This document shows positions 37,558 through 48,603 of a stretch of DNA of 64,000 nucleotides, in pieces. Below the pieces are notes generated by a model. That model was not told the origin of the DNA. It saw only the letters and a list, made by a program, of their open reading frames with translations, and made no database searches. Each line of letters starts with the position of its first letter. Within the stretch, counting starts at the first letter, position 1. Position numbers and translations under genes: made by a program. This DNA comes from Trachythela sp. YZ-2020 (lineage: Eukaryota; Cnidaria; Anthozoa; Malacalcyonacea; Clavulariidae): positions 868,001-932,000 of the forward strand of contig JADLSH010000162.1 in assembly GCA_016169945.1 (NCBI GenBank). The letters run 5' to 3'.

Positions 37558-38432
37558 TTATATATAAAGTTCAAAGTCGATACGTTTCGAGCTATAAAAG
37601 TCGCCAGACTGGTCTGACTTCCGTACCCAAACGCCGTCGCCAAAATAACCCTGGTCAGCCCACTCTAACATTTGAGAACTGCCGAACGGTCCGAACGTCT
37701 CGGCATCCTGCTTGTTTTCCCACTTATAGAACCACTTAGTATCATCCTCTACCGCCGTTTCCTTTGGTGCTTCCACACGGACAGAGCTCGACTTCCCACT
37801 TCCTTGTTGAAATGCCGTTTCAAGGGCATCGTCCTCTAGCGTTTCCGCATTTTCTTTTTTCAATTCCTTGACCTTATATGCCATTTTTTCATACGTATCC
37901 TGATAAACGCTAAACATTCCTGCTTGCAAAAGTTCGTCGGCAAGCCCAGTAAGTTTTAAAAGAAGATCCTTACTTTCACTGTTACCCGTTTCGGAACTCT
38001 CTTCCGTTGCGCTTTCGTCCGTCCTTTTTCTCTTAGCTTTCCACTTCATCGAGGCAGAGCTTTGCGTTTGTGTCTTACCGCCTAACCGCTTCAACCCTTT
38101 TAAAACAGTCTCGCCTGGTTTGAGTATTTCGAGAATCGATTTCATTGTTGATATCTTATTAATTTCATCCGGCGCGTCTTCAAATTGTTGAGAGTCTTTT
38201 TCCTTTTCGATTTTCGCTGCCCTTTCATCGATTTTTTGCCAGTCGACTCCGTCGAGCCATTCGTCTCGTATTTCTTTGCTTTTCTTAACAAAGTAATTAC
38301 CGGCCGAGTCAAAATGTCCTTCCTCCATTTCTTCACGAAGGTTAAATGGTGTTATTTTCACCTCGCCTTCATGGTCTATCGTGGCATCTTCCTGGCCTTC
38401 TATATCATCTTCTTGAAGCAAATTCTCCTCCT
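37558..38432 (-). CDS. CD2BP2: CD2BP2-like protein, exon 2 with GYF domain
   Basis: Acceptor gatattattag; the exon runs 291 codons to TAA (37558). It contains [20 protein letters not shown] and [10 protein letters not shown], hallmarks of CD2BP2/U5-52K (Lin1 in yeast). It ends with a complete GYF domain: WFYKWENKQ, then [20 protein letters not shown] and VWVRK. CD2BP2 associates with the U5 snRNP; GYF domains bind proline-rich peptides. With exon 1 the protein is 328 residues (human 341). The first breakpoint of the tandem duplication lies inside this exon near 37839. Confidence 0.93.
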
Positions 38433-38743
38433 CTAATAATATCAATACAAAGTATATTAGGTAATTTGATGGTTTAGAGTGCAATTTAGATATAAAACAT
38501 GCACAAATTGGTTGTTCATCAAAATTGCACAATAACCCTGGATATGATATATGGATATATGGCCAGATATCTTGCTGGATAGCATATTGTTTTATAAGTT
38601 TCAGGGCTTCTTTTCAGGTTAAAAATTGAGTTGACATGGTTAAAATAGTAGGAGTGTTTATCATATATACGTATAAACATTAGCAGAAACCAACTAACAA
38701 TTTGATAATTTGTAAACACATGTTTTTTCAAATAACAATATAC

Positions 38744-38855
38744 CTTCCCCTTGCTCGTCGCTTTCTTCATCGCTATCTAACGAATGCTTGCCTTTAAAAC
38801 GACCGCTTTTCTCTTCGCTTTGTTCTGCAAAAGTAACCTTTTTTTCGCCAGACAT
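38744..38855 (-). CDS. CD2BP2: CD2BP2-like protein, exon 1
   Basis: ATG at 38855 opens MSGEKKVTFAEQSEEKS, then KHSLDSDEESDEQGE; donor GAAG|GTATAT in phase 1 joins exon 2 ([16 protein letters not shown]). The N-terminal KKVTF and SLDSDEE motifs match vertebrate CD2BP2. The intron is 311 bp. Confidence 0.9.
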
Positions 38856-39059
38856 TTCTCAACTTTTGTTAAAACACAAAATTGAAACAAACTTCGATAT
38901 AAACAAAGCGCGGGCTCGTTTGAATAAACCCTGAAAACTGATTGGCTAACCAAATCTCCGCAGCAAATCAGAGATCGACGTTTTTGTTGACTACACAACC
39001 GCTGGGCGTTCTTCGCTTTCCAAATTTTGAGCAAAATTGGGTTGAGTTTTAGGTTCTAA

Positions 39060-39384
39060 AAATGCCGTTAAAAGGTACAAAATTATATAAATGGCTGGTT
39101 TAAAGAGGCACTTAATACAACTGAATACAAAGCATGTAAAAATGAGTTTGTCGCCGTCAAACGACAGGCAAAACGCATGAAATTTTGCTGAAACCAGGCT
39201 GAAACTGACTAAATAATAATATCAATAAAACGCTAGATTTTGGCCCGTATGAAAGAGCACATGGGTGGAAAAGATTTCAAACGAATGCTAGTTTGTGATG
39301 AAATTCTGGGGCAAGGTAGGGATTACTATATTTATATATAGTTAGGGTACTATAATATAGGGTACGACCCAGTATGCGTGGGGC
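39060..39384. other. spacer inside the duplicated block
   Basis: Non-coding sequence present in both copies (compare 44570-44890). 39275-39383 is itself repeated at 39580-39686 in copy 1 only. Confidence 0.5.
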
Positions 39385-39565
39385 TGGCTCGGGAAACCGG
39401 GCTGGCTCAGTAAACCGGACTGGCTCAGTAAACCGGGCTGGCTCGGTAAACTGGGCTGGCTCGGTAAACCGGGCTGGCTCGGGAAACCGGGCTGGCTCGG
39501 GAAACCGGGCTGGCTCGGGAAACCGGGCTGGCTCGGGAAACCGGGCTGGCTCGGGAAACCGGTAA
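39385..39565 (+). repeat. 18-bp GGCTGGCTCGGGAAACCG minisatellite, copy 1a
   Basis: About ten units. All frames stay open and give FPSQPG-type or GSGNRA-type pseudo-proteins. No start context or splice signals support translation. Confidence 0.95.
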
Positions 39566-39679
39566 AGGCGAATGCTAGTTTCAAACGAATGCTAGTTTGT
39601 GATGAAATTCTGGGGCAAGGTAGGGATTACTATATTTATATATAGTTAGGGTACTATAATATAGGGTACGACCCAGTAT

Positions 39680-39776
39680 GCGTGGGACTGGCTCGGGAAA
39701 CCGGGCTGGCTCAGTAAACCTGGCTGGCTCGGGAAACCGGGCTGGCTCGGGAAACCGGGCTGGCTCGGGAAACCGG
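39680..39776 (+). repeat. 18-bp minisatellite, copy 1b
   Basis: About five units, following a duplicated leader of about 110 bp. It is absent as a separate array from the second block. Confidence 0.93.
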
Positions 39777-40354
39777 TAAAGGCGGCACTGGCGTCTTGAG
39801 CCGGCGCAGGCTCACCTTGTTCAAGTGACAGCCCAGAGAACTGGGCTGGATTTCCATGTGAATCAAATCTCAAAAACATATAAAAACAGTACTCATATAT
39901 GAGGCGAGATCTCGGCACTTGCGAGTCAGCCCAGTTTATCGGGCCAGTCCGGCTCATAAGAACAACACCTTCGAAGATGTTCATACACACCTAGGCTGGC
40001 TCGGTAAGCAAGATGACCTGTTGAGATGAATTTTGATTTGTGTATATATGAGAACATTTCATCCTGCTTGTCTGTGAGATATATTGCTTACCATCTGTCC
40101 AGCAATTAAGGCTAGTCAAGCATCCATTTTAAGCTGTCCCTTTGGGGGTATGCATGTCGCTTGTCGAACTTTCAAAACTAGTAATTTCACAGTGTACATA
40201 CATAGATATATTATTCAGCTCACTCCCCATTGGGGCTTTTCAGTGACCGGTTACATCAAGAATCTCGCTTACCTATATTATGTACTTAGCCTACATTATC
40301 CTAATAGCTGGGCCCTAAGTCTTGGTGTGTCATTCCATTATTAATTGCACCCAG

Positions 40355-40825
40355 TCATGACCAGTGTTACAACAAGAGGAAACTAAACGTTTTTTATACT
40401 GGATAGCTCTATCAGTTCTTAACTGTTCTCCCTAGAAGTCCAGTAAGAGTCATCTCTTGTTGATTCAGTGTTACTACAGGAGGAAACCTAAACTAACTTT
40501 ATTTATACTGGATAGCTCTATCAGTTCTAAACTGTTCTCCCTAGAGATCCAGTAAGATCATCTCTTATTGATCCAGTGTTACTACAGGAGGAAACCTAAA
40601 CTAAACTAACTTTATTTATACTGGATAGCTCTATCAGTTCTAAACTGTTCTCTCTAGAGGTCCAGTAAGAGTCATCTCTTATTGATCCAGTGTTACTACA
40701 GGAGGAAACCTAAACTAAACTAACTTTATTTATACTGGATAGCTCTATCAGTTCTAAACTGTTCTTCCTAGAGGTCCAGTAAGAGTCATCTCTTATTGAT
40801 CCAGTGTTACTACAGGAGGAAACAC
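40355..40825 (+). repeat. family C 114-bp repeat, 4 units
   Basis: Forward units within the duplicated block; the second block has only about two (45722-45975), so copy number changed after duplication. Confidence 0.92.
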
Positions 40826-40879
40826 TGGTCTGAACCAATCAAATTCACGGACCAACCATAGATCCAACGTTTCAACAAT

Positions 40880-41589
40880 CCAGTCTAGTGTTTATTGAAT
40901 ATATTTCATAAAGTGTCTGTGGCTATAAAATCATTTCCCCCGTACTGATTTCCATATTTTGAAATAAGAAATTCTTGTCTACATAATGTAACCAATTGCA
41001 AGCCAGTATTAATATGATGTGGTGACCATCCATCGCGGTATATTAAATATTTTTTCTCTTGTAAACAAATACCAGCGAAAGACGCTTGAAATACTTTTAC
41101 GCAAGCGATATTTGTCTGTTGCTCTAAACACATAATTTTATGAAAGATTTGAAGCAAAATGTAATACAGACTTTATCCACATCGATCATAATAATATGCT
41201 CAATCTATTTACATCATTAAGGTTGATTTTTCCTGGTATACAATATCATTTTCTGGGAACTAATTTCCATATTTTTAATTAAGAAATTATTGTGTCGCAA
41301 GTCATGCAGTATTAATATGAGGTGATGACCTTTTGTTACAAGACATTAAATATTCTATTCGTGCCAGCAAATTCCTGTCTGGAAAAGACGCTTGAAACAC
41401 TGACTTTGTACGGAAGCAATATTTGTCTGCTGCTCTAAACAGATCATTTTGTTAAAGATTTCAAGCGAATACTATCACAGACTTTCTCTAAGAACGAACA
41501 CTGTATCTATATTCAGTCTATATAGCGAGGTTTATACTACAGAGCGACTGACATCAACACAGAACTTGCTTTATTATTACGAAACAAGA
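40880..41589 (+). promoter_or_regulatory. 5' region of RING-Kelch copy 1 with internal duplication
   Basis: Two diverged direct copies of about 270-290 bp (about 40895-41180 and 41240-41500) share ccatatttt, gcttgaaa, gcgatatttgtctg-type and ctgctctaaaca motifs. A minimal uORF (ATGGCGTGA, 41590-41598) ends four bases before the main ATG. Both features are conserved in copy 2. Confidence 0.5.
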
Positions 41590-41601
41590 ATGGCGTGAAA
41601 T

Positions 41602-43227
41602 ATGGCGTCATATATACAAGGTTATGATGAAGAAAGGTTTGCGACAACAGTCGATCGAAATTTCCTTTGTTTGATTTGCTTCAATGTTTTAAAAGACCCG
41701 GTCCTGTGTCCGAGAAACCAGCACTGTTTTTGTCGATCTTGTATTACGAAACATCTTGAAAATTCCCAAAGATGCCCTACTTGTGCGGACGAACTTACCG
41801 TAGAGACTTTGGCCGAACCCAATAGAATGGTTAAAGATTATTTAAATGAATCAAAAATTCGTTGCGTTTACATCGACAGAGGTTGTCAAGAAGTTGTACA
41901 ATTGCAACATCTTGACCGCCATGAGGATACATGTGGATATACACCAGCCGTTTGTACAAACCAAGGCTGTGGTGTAACTGTAAACAAGCGTGATCTTATT
42001 CACCATGAAAGTGAGCTTTGTCCACTTCGAACGTTGAAGTGCCACTCGTGCGGAGAAATGACAAAAACGTTGGCAGATATGGAGAAAAGAATGGCGAATG
42101 TGGAGAAGAATATGGCGACAAATATAACAATGGAAACAAAAATAGCAAATGTGGAAATAAATGTGGTGAATATGGAGATGAACGTAGAGAGGGATATCGC
42201 AGACGTCAAAACAGATATGGAAGGAAAACTCGAAGCAGTAAACACTGAAGTGAGAGGATTGAAAGCAGCTTTGGTTGAAGGTTTTGATCAGATGAAGGAA
42301 GTTCTTGTTAAGATGGAGGACAAGATAGAAGAAAACACAAGAAAAGTGAGAAATACAGCAAGTGGAGATAAAGAAAATGTAATTGTTGCTGGAGGTGTGG
42401 GAACTGACTCTGTAGAGATGTTTAACTGGCGTCAAAGAACATGGTCGCCATTAAAATCTATGCCAGAGAAGCGTCATGGAGCGACTTCATTTGTTTACAA
42501 CAATCACGTCACAGTAGCTGGTGGCTTTGTCGATCGTATGATTAGAATGAATGTTGACCCAAACCCTGATCTCTCAACACGCTGGAGTAACTGTCCTGTT
42601 AAACTACCAGCTAAATTGAGATATCACAGTAGTGTGCTGTATAACGATCAGTTGATAGTTACTGGTGGTGATAATGAAAATGGTACATCTGACTGTATTC
42701 ATGAAGTCCGGCTTGTTCCTCCCTATACTGTGAAGACCTTATCAAGAATGCCAGAACCAAGAACGTTTCACAGCATGGAAATATTTGATGACAATTTGTT
42801 GATAGTTGGCGGAAGTACAACTGACAGATGCAAAGACAGCCTCAGCAGTGTCATACTGTACGATATAAAGAAGAATGAGCTGAAACAGATGTCACCACTG
42901 CCGTATGAAGTGAGTGGTATGGCAACTGTGAAATGGGGAGACAACATCGTTGTTATAGGCGGCGTTGACAAACATGACAAAACATTAGATACAGTTATCA
43001 TGTATAATGTCAAGACAGAACAAAGTCACATGCTACCACCAATGAGATGTAAGAGACGGGGATGTACTGCAGTTGTTATTGGAAACAACATTGTAGTACT
43101 GGGAAGGGATGATGAGCAAAGTCGTGACCTAAAGTCAGTTGAAGCTTTCAACTTTGAAAGGTATAACTGGGAAGAACTTCCAGAAATGTCTCAAGCAAGA
43201 TGGTTTCCCACTGCTGTTGTTGTATGA
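41602..43227 (+). CDS. RING / TRAF-type zinc finger / coiled-coil / Kelch protein, copy 1 (intact)
   Basis: Intronless ORF of 541 residues. RING finger at about 23-61 (C23, C26, C36, H41, C44, C47, C58, C61). Cys/His TRAF-type zinc finger region at about 88-152 (DRHEDTCGYTPAVC, then HHESELCPLRTLKCHSCGE). Long coiled coil at about 155-255. Five to six Kelch repeats from about 258 to the end (NVIVAGGVG, TVAGGF, LIVTGGD, LIVGGS, IVVIGGVD, then poorer repeats). By family knowledge this is a probable E3 ubiquitin ligase whose Kelch propeller selects substrates; the target is unknown. It is the longest intact single ORF here. Many antisense ORFs (41851-42435 and others) are shadows. Confidence 0.9.
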   Translation: MASYIQGYDEERFATTVDRNFLCLICFNVLKDPVLCPRNQHCFCRSCITKHLENSQRCPTCADELTVETLAEPNRMVKDYLNESKIRCVYIDRGCQEVVQLQHLDRHEDTCGYTPAVCTNQGCGVTVNKRDLIHHESELCPLRTLKCHSCGEMTKTLADMEKRMANVEKNMATNITMETKIANVEINVVNMEMNVERDIADVKTDMEGKLEAVNTEVRGLKAALVEGFDQMKEVLVKMEDKIEENTRKVRNTASGDKENVIVAGGVGTDSVEMFNWRQRTWSPLKSMPEKRHGATSFVYNNHVTVAGGFVDRMIRMNVDPNPDLSTRWSNCPVKLPAKLRYHSSVLYNDQLIVTGGDNENGTSDCIHEVRLVPPYTVKTLSRMPEPRTFHSMEIFDDNLLIVGGSTTDRCKDSLSSVILYDIKKNELKQMSPLPYEVSGMATVKWGDNIVVIGGVDKHDKTLDTVIMYNVKTEQSHMLPPMRCKRRGCTAVVIGNNIVVLGRDDEQSRDLKSVEAFNFERYNWEELPEMSQARWFPTAVVV

Positions 43228-43340
43228 GCAATGTAAGAATGTTGAACTCATTTCTTTGAAATAATAGTTGACTATAATCATATTATAAACGATTTAAAGT
43301 AGAGTATAGAATTAATACCCTAAAAACCTGTAGTAATAGT

Positions 43341-43966
43341 TTAATATATATAACCAAATTGATCGTTTGTGAGCGTTTTCACTTTTTCTTTTTGCAATTC
43401 CTTGACCTTATATGCCATTTTTTCATACGTATCCTGATAAACGCTAAACATTCCTGCTTGCAAAAGTTCGTCGGCAAGCCCAGTAAGTTTTAAAAGAATA
43501 TCCTTATTTTCACCGTTACCCGTTTCGGAACTCGCTTCCGTTGCGCTTTCGTCCGTCCTTTTTCTCTTAGCTTTCCACTTCATCGAGGCAGAGCTTTGCG
43601 TTTGTGTCTTACCGCCTAACCGCTTCAACCCTTTTAAAACAGTCTCGCCTGGTTTGAGTATTTTGAGAATCGATTTCATTGTTGATATCTTATTAATTTC
43701 ATCCGGCGCATCTTCAAATTGTTGAGCGTCTTTTTCCTTTTCGATTTTCGCTGCCCTTTCATCGATTTTTTGCCAGTCGACTCCGTCCAGCCATTCGTCT
43801 CGTATTTCCTTGCTTTTCTTAACGAAGTAATTACCGGCCGAGTCAAAATGTCCTTCCTCCATTTCTTCACGAAGGTTAAATGGTGTTATTTTCACCTCGC
43901 CTTCATGGTCTATCGTGGCATCTTCTTGGCCTTCTATATCATCATCTTGAAGCAAATTCCCATCCT
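43341..43966 (-). CDS. CD2BP2: CD2BP2-like copy 2, exon 2 truncated without GYF domain
   Basis: Identical layout to copy 1 up to [12 protein letters not shown], then the duplication junction replaces the GYF-coding part by about a dozen novel residues (VKTLTNDQFGYIY) read from the antisense of the RING-Kelch 3' flank. The stop is at 43341. With exon 1 it gives 245 residues. The frame up to the junction is intact with few substitutions, so the copy is young or still constrained. Without GYF it cannot bind proline-rich partners in the usual way. Confidence 0.8.
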
Positions 43967-44261
43967 CTAATAATAGTAATACAAAGTATATTAGGTAATT
44001 TGATGGTTTAGAGTGCAATTTAGATATAAAAACATGCATAAATTGGTTGTTCATCAAAATTGCACAATAACCCTGGATATGATATACGGCCAGATATCTT
44101 GCCGGATAGGATATTGTTTTATAAGTTTCAGGGCTTCTTTTCAGGTTAAAAATTGATTTTATATGGTTAAAATAGTAGGGGTGTTTATCATATATACGTA
44201 TATAAAACATTAGCACAATTTGATAATTTGTAAATACATGTTTTTTCAAACAACAATATAC

Positions 44262-44373
44262 CTTCTCCTTGCTCGTCGCTTTCTTCATCGCTATCTAACG
44301 AATGCTTGCCTTTAAAGCGACCGCTTTTCTCTTCGCTTTGTTCTGCAAAAGTAACCTTTTTTTCGCCAGACAT
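44262..44373 (-). CDS. CD2BP2: CD2BP2-like copy 2, exon 1
   Basis: ATG at 44373, 112 nt, donor GAAG|GTATAT. The visible protein (MSGEKKVTFAEQSEEKS and on) is the same as copy 1. The intron to 43966 keeps both splice sites, so the copy may be transcribed and spliced. Confidence 0.8.
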
Positions 44374-44889
44374 TTCTCAACTTTTGTTTAAAACATATAA
44401 AAATTGAAACAAACTTCGATATAAACAAAGCGCGGGCTCGTTTGAATAAACCCTGAAAACTGATTGGCTAACCAAATCTCCGCAGCCAATCAGAGATCGA
44501 CGTTTTTGTTCTACACAACCGCTGGGCGTTCTTCGCTTTCCAAATTTTGAGCAAAATTGGGTTGAGTTTTAGGTTCTAAAAATACCGTTAAAAGGTACAA
44601 AATTATATAAATGGCTGGTTTAAAGAGGCACTTAATACAACTGAATACAAAGCATGTAACATACTCGCCGTCAAACGACAGGCAAAACGCATGAAATGTT
44701 GCTGAAACCAGGCTGAAACTGACTAAATAATACCAATAAAACGCTAGATTTTGGCCCGTATGAAAGAGCACATGGGTGGAAAAGATTTCAAACGAATGCT
44801 AGTTTGTGATGAAATTCTGGGGCAAGGTAGGGATTACTATATTTATATATAGTTAGGGTACTATAATATAGGGTACGACCCAGTATGCG

Positions 44890-45146
44890 TGGGGCTGGCT
44901 CGGGAAACCGGGCTGGCTCAGTAAACCGGGCCGGCTCGGTAAACTGGGCCGGCTCGGTAAACTGGGCCGGCTCGGGAAACCGGGCTGGCTCGGGAAACCG
45001 GGCTGGCTCGGGAAACCGGGCTGGCTCGGGAAACCGGGCTGGCTCGGGAAACCGGGCTGGCTCGGGAAACCGGGCTGGCTCGGGAAACCGGGCTGGCTCG
45101 GGAAACCGGGCTGGCTCGGGAAACCGGGCTGGCTCGGTAAACCGGC
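44890..45146 (+). repeat. 18-bp minisatellite, block B copy
   Basis: About 14 units in one array, against 10 + 5 units in two arrays in block A; early units carry gggccggctcggtaaact variants. Confidence 0.95.
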
Positions 45147-45721
45147 AAAGGCGGCACTGGCGTCTTGAGCCGGCACAGGCTCACCTTGTTCAAGTGAGAG
45201 CCCAGAGAACTGGGCTGGATTCCCATGTGAATCAAATCTCAAAAACATATAAAAACAGTACTCATATATGAGGCGAGATCTCAGCACTCACGAGTCAGCC
45301 CTGTTTATCGGGCCAGTCCGGCTCATAAGAACAACACCTTCGAAGATGTTCATACACACCCAGGCTGGCTCGGTAAGCAAGACGACCTGTTGAGATGAAT
45401 TTTGATTTGTGTATATATGAGAACATTTCATCCTGCTTGCCTGTGAGATATATTGCTTACCAGCTGTGCAGCAAGGCTAGTCAAGCATCCATTTTAAACT
45501 GTCCCTTTGGGGGTATGCATGTCGCTTGTCAAACTTTTTCAAAACTAGTAATTTCACAGTGTACATACATACATACATACATTATTCAGCTCACTCCCCA
45601 TTGGGGCTTTTCAGTGACCGATTACATCAAGAATCTCGCTTACCTATATTATGTACTTAGCCTACATTATCCTAATAGCTGGGCCCTAAGTCTTGGTGTG
45701 TCATTCCATTATTAATTGCAC

Positions 45722-45975
45722 CCAGTCATGACCAGTGTTACAACAAGAGGAAACTAAACGTTTTTTATACTGGATAGCTCTATCAGTTCTTAACTGTTCT
45801 CCCTAGAGGTCCAGTAAGAGTCATCTCTTGTTGATTCAGTGTTACTACAAGAGGAAACCTAAACTAAACTAACTTTATTTATACTGGATAGCTCTATCAG
45901 TTCTAAACTGTTCTCCCTAGAGATCCAGTAAGATCATCTCTTATTGATCCAGTGTTACTACAGGAGGAAACACTG
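45722..45975 (+). repeat. family C 114-bp repeat, about 2 units
   Basis: Counterpart of 40355-40825 with two fewer units. Confidence 0.92.
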
Positions 45976-46750
45976 GTCTGAACAAGTCAAATTCACGGAT
46001 CCAACCATAGATCCAACGTTTCAACACTCCAGTCTAGTGTCTATTGAATATATTTCATAAAGTGTCTGTGGCTATAAAATCATTTCCCCCGTACTGATTT
46101 CCATATTTTGAAATAAGACATTCTTGTCTACATAATGTAACCAATTGCAAACCAGTATTAATATGAGGTGATGACCACCCATCGCGGTACATTAAATATT
46201 ATTTCTCTTGTAAACAAATACCAGCGAAAGACGCTTGAAATACTTTTACGTAAGCGATATTTGTCTGTTGCTCTAAACACATAATTTTGTGAAAGATTTG
46301 AAGCAAAATGTAATACAGACTTTATCCACATCGATCATAATAATATGCTCAATCTATTTACATCATTAAGGTTGATTTTTTCTGGTATACAATATCATTT
46401 TCTGGGAACTAATTTCCATATTTTTAATTAAGAAATTATTGTGTCGCAAGTCATGCAGTATTAATATGAGGTGATGACCTTTTGTTACAAGACATTAAAT
46501 ATTCTATTCGTGCCAGCAAATTCCTGTCTGGAAAAGACGCTTGAAACACTGACTTTGTACGGAAGCGATATTTGTCTGCTGCTCTAAACAGATCATTTTG
46601 TTAAAGATTTCAAGCAAATACTAACACAGACGTTCTCCCAGAACGAACACTGTATCTATTTTCAGTCAAAAAAGCGAGGTTTATACTACAGAGCGACTGA
46701 CATCAACACAGAACTTGCTTTATTATTACGAAACAAGAATGGCGTGAAAT

Positions 46751-48603
46751 ATGGCGTCATATATACAAGGCTACGATGAAGAACGGTTTGCGACAACAGT
46801 CGATCGAAATTTCCTTTGTTTGATTTGCTTCAATGTCTTGAAAGACCCGGTCCTGTGTCCAAGAAACCAGCACTGTTTTTGTCGAGCTTGTATTACGAAA
46901 CATCTTGAAAATTCACGAAGATGCCCTACTTGTGCGGACGAACTGACGGTAGAGACTTTGGCCGAACCCAATAGAATGGTTAAAGATTATTTAAATGAAT
47001 CAAAAATTCGTTGCGTTTACGTCGATAGAGGTTGTCAAGAAGTTGTACAATAGGGAGCTTTAGCAGTGACTACGAGTACGACTACGAGTACGAGATTCGT
47101 CATTTTCGCCTGTTGTTTGCATACGCCATCTCGCAAAAGTCGTAGTCGTCGGGCTTTTGAGTACGAGATTTATCAAAATCTCGTAGTCAAAAGCCGAACG
47201 ACTCCGACTTTAACAACACGGCGTTTGGCGCGGAAATGACGAATCTCGTACTCGTAGTCGTACTCGTAGTCATTGCTAAAGCTCCCTAATTGCAACATCT
47301 TGACCGCCACGAGGATACATGTGGATATACACCAGCCGTTTGTACAAACCAAGGCTGTGGTGGAACTGTAAACATGCGTGATCTTATTCACCATGAAAGT
47401 GAGCTCTGTCCACTTCGAACGTTGAAGTGCCACTCGTGCGGAGAAATGATAAAAACGTTGGCAGATATGGAGAAAAGAATCGCGAATGTGGAGAAGAATA
47501 TGGCGACAAATATAACAATGGAAACAAAAATAGCAAATGTGGAAATAAATGTGGTGAATATGGAGATGAACGTAAAGAGGGATATCGCAGATATGGAAGG
47601 AAAACTCGAAACAGTGAACACTGAAATGAGAGGATTGAAAGCAGCTTTGGTTGAAGGTTTTGATCAGATGAAGGAAGTTCTTGTTAAGATGGAGGACAAG
47701 ATAGAAGAAAACACAAGAAAAGTGAGAAATACAGCAAGTGGAGATAAAGAAAATGTAATTGTTGCTGGAGGTGTAGGAACTGACTCTGTAGAGATGTTTA
47801 ACTGGCGTCAAAGAACATGGTCGCCATTAAAATCCATGCCAAGGAAACGTCAGGGAGCGACTTCATTTGTTTACAACAATCATGTAACAATAGCTGGTGG
47901 CTTTGTCGATCATATGATTAGAATGAATATTGACCCAAACCCTGATCTCTCAACACAATGGAGTAACTGTCCTGCTAAACTACCTGCTAAGTTGAGATAC
48001 CACAGCAGTGTGCTGTATAACGATCAGTTGATAGTTACTGGTGGTGATAATGAAAATGGTACATCTGACCGTATTCATGAAGTCCAGCTTGTTCCTCCCT
48101 ATACTGTGAAGACCTTATCAAGAATGCCAGAACCAAGAACGTTTCACAGCATGGAAATATTTGATGATAATTTGTTGATCGTTGGCGGAAGTACAACTGA
48201 CAGATGCAAAGACAACCTCAGAAGTGTCATACTGTACGATATAAAGAAGAATGAGCTGAAACAGATGTCACCACTGCCGTATGAAGTGAGTGGTATGGCA
48301 ACTGTGAAATGGGGAGACAACATCGTTGTTATAGGCGGCGTTGACAAACATGACAAAACATTAGATAAAGTTATCATGTACAATGTCAAGACAGAACAAA
48401 GTCACATGCTACCACCAATGAGATGTAAGAGACGGGGATGTACTGCAGTTGTTATTGGAAACAACATTGTGGTACTGGGAAGGGATGATGAGCAAAGTCG
48501 TGACCTAAAGTCAGTTGAAGCTTTCAACTTTGAAAGGTATAACTGGGAAGAACTTCCAGAAATGTCTCAAGCAAGATGGTTTCCCACTGCTGTTGTTGTA
48601 TGA
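46751..48603 (+). pseudogene. RING-Kelch copy 2, interrupted by an inserted element
   Basis: The ATG at 46751 opens the same RING and zinc-finger start, but a 236-bp insertion (47052-47287) creates a stop right after VVQ (residue 100). The frame resumes at 47291 and runs to the stop at 48603 without other damage. Relative to copy 1 there is an in-frame loss of four codons in the coiled coil (ADVKTDMEG to ADMEG). A shorter product might start at Met (47374) with coiled coil and Kelch but no RING, or the 100-residue RING protein might be made. I see no clean splice sites to remove the insertion. Confidence 0.85.
47052..47287. mobile_element. 236-bp MITE-like foldback inserted in a coding frame
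   Basis: Termini AGGGAGCTTTAGCA and its complement; inverted arms of 54 bp with one mismatch, and further inner pairing (gggcttttgagtacgagatt with aatctcgtagtcaaaagcc). A 3-bp AAT duplication (47049-47051, 47288-47290) is proven by the uninterrupted copy 1 sequence (acaattgc). The arms carry repeated tacgag/ctcgta. Confidence 0.93.

Larger units (their letters stand above)
37839..43371. repeat. tandem segmental duplication, block A (about 5.5 kb)
   Basis: Block A contains most of CD2BP2, the 18-bp minisatellites, family C units and the RING-Kelch gene. It is followed directly by block B in the same orientation. The A/B junction at about 43371 fuses the 3' flank of RING-Kelch (gatcgtttgtga) to a point inside CD2BP2 exon 2 (gcgttttc). 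Confidence 0.93.

Noticed and set aside
41851..42435. 194-aa minus-strand ORF rich in His, Phe and Tyr (and its equivalent 47173-47811)
   Set aside because: Antisense shadow of the coiled-coil and Kelch coding sequence of the RING-Kelch genes.
39342..45287. FPSQPG / GSGNRA repeat proteins of 80-144 aa
   Set aside because: Artefact of the 18-bp minisatellite; open in several frames on both strands and variable between duplicate blocks.
47290..48603. A second independent gene start at 47290
   Set aside because: The apparent start codon is TTG; the frame is simply the continuation of the interrupted RING-Kelch copy. The first in-frame ATG is at 47374.
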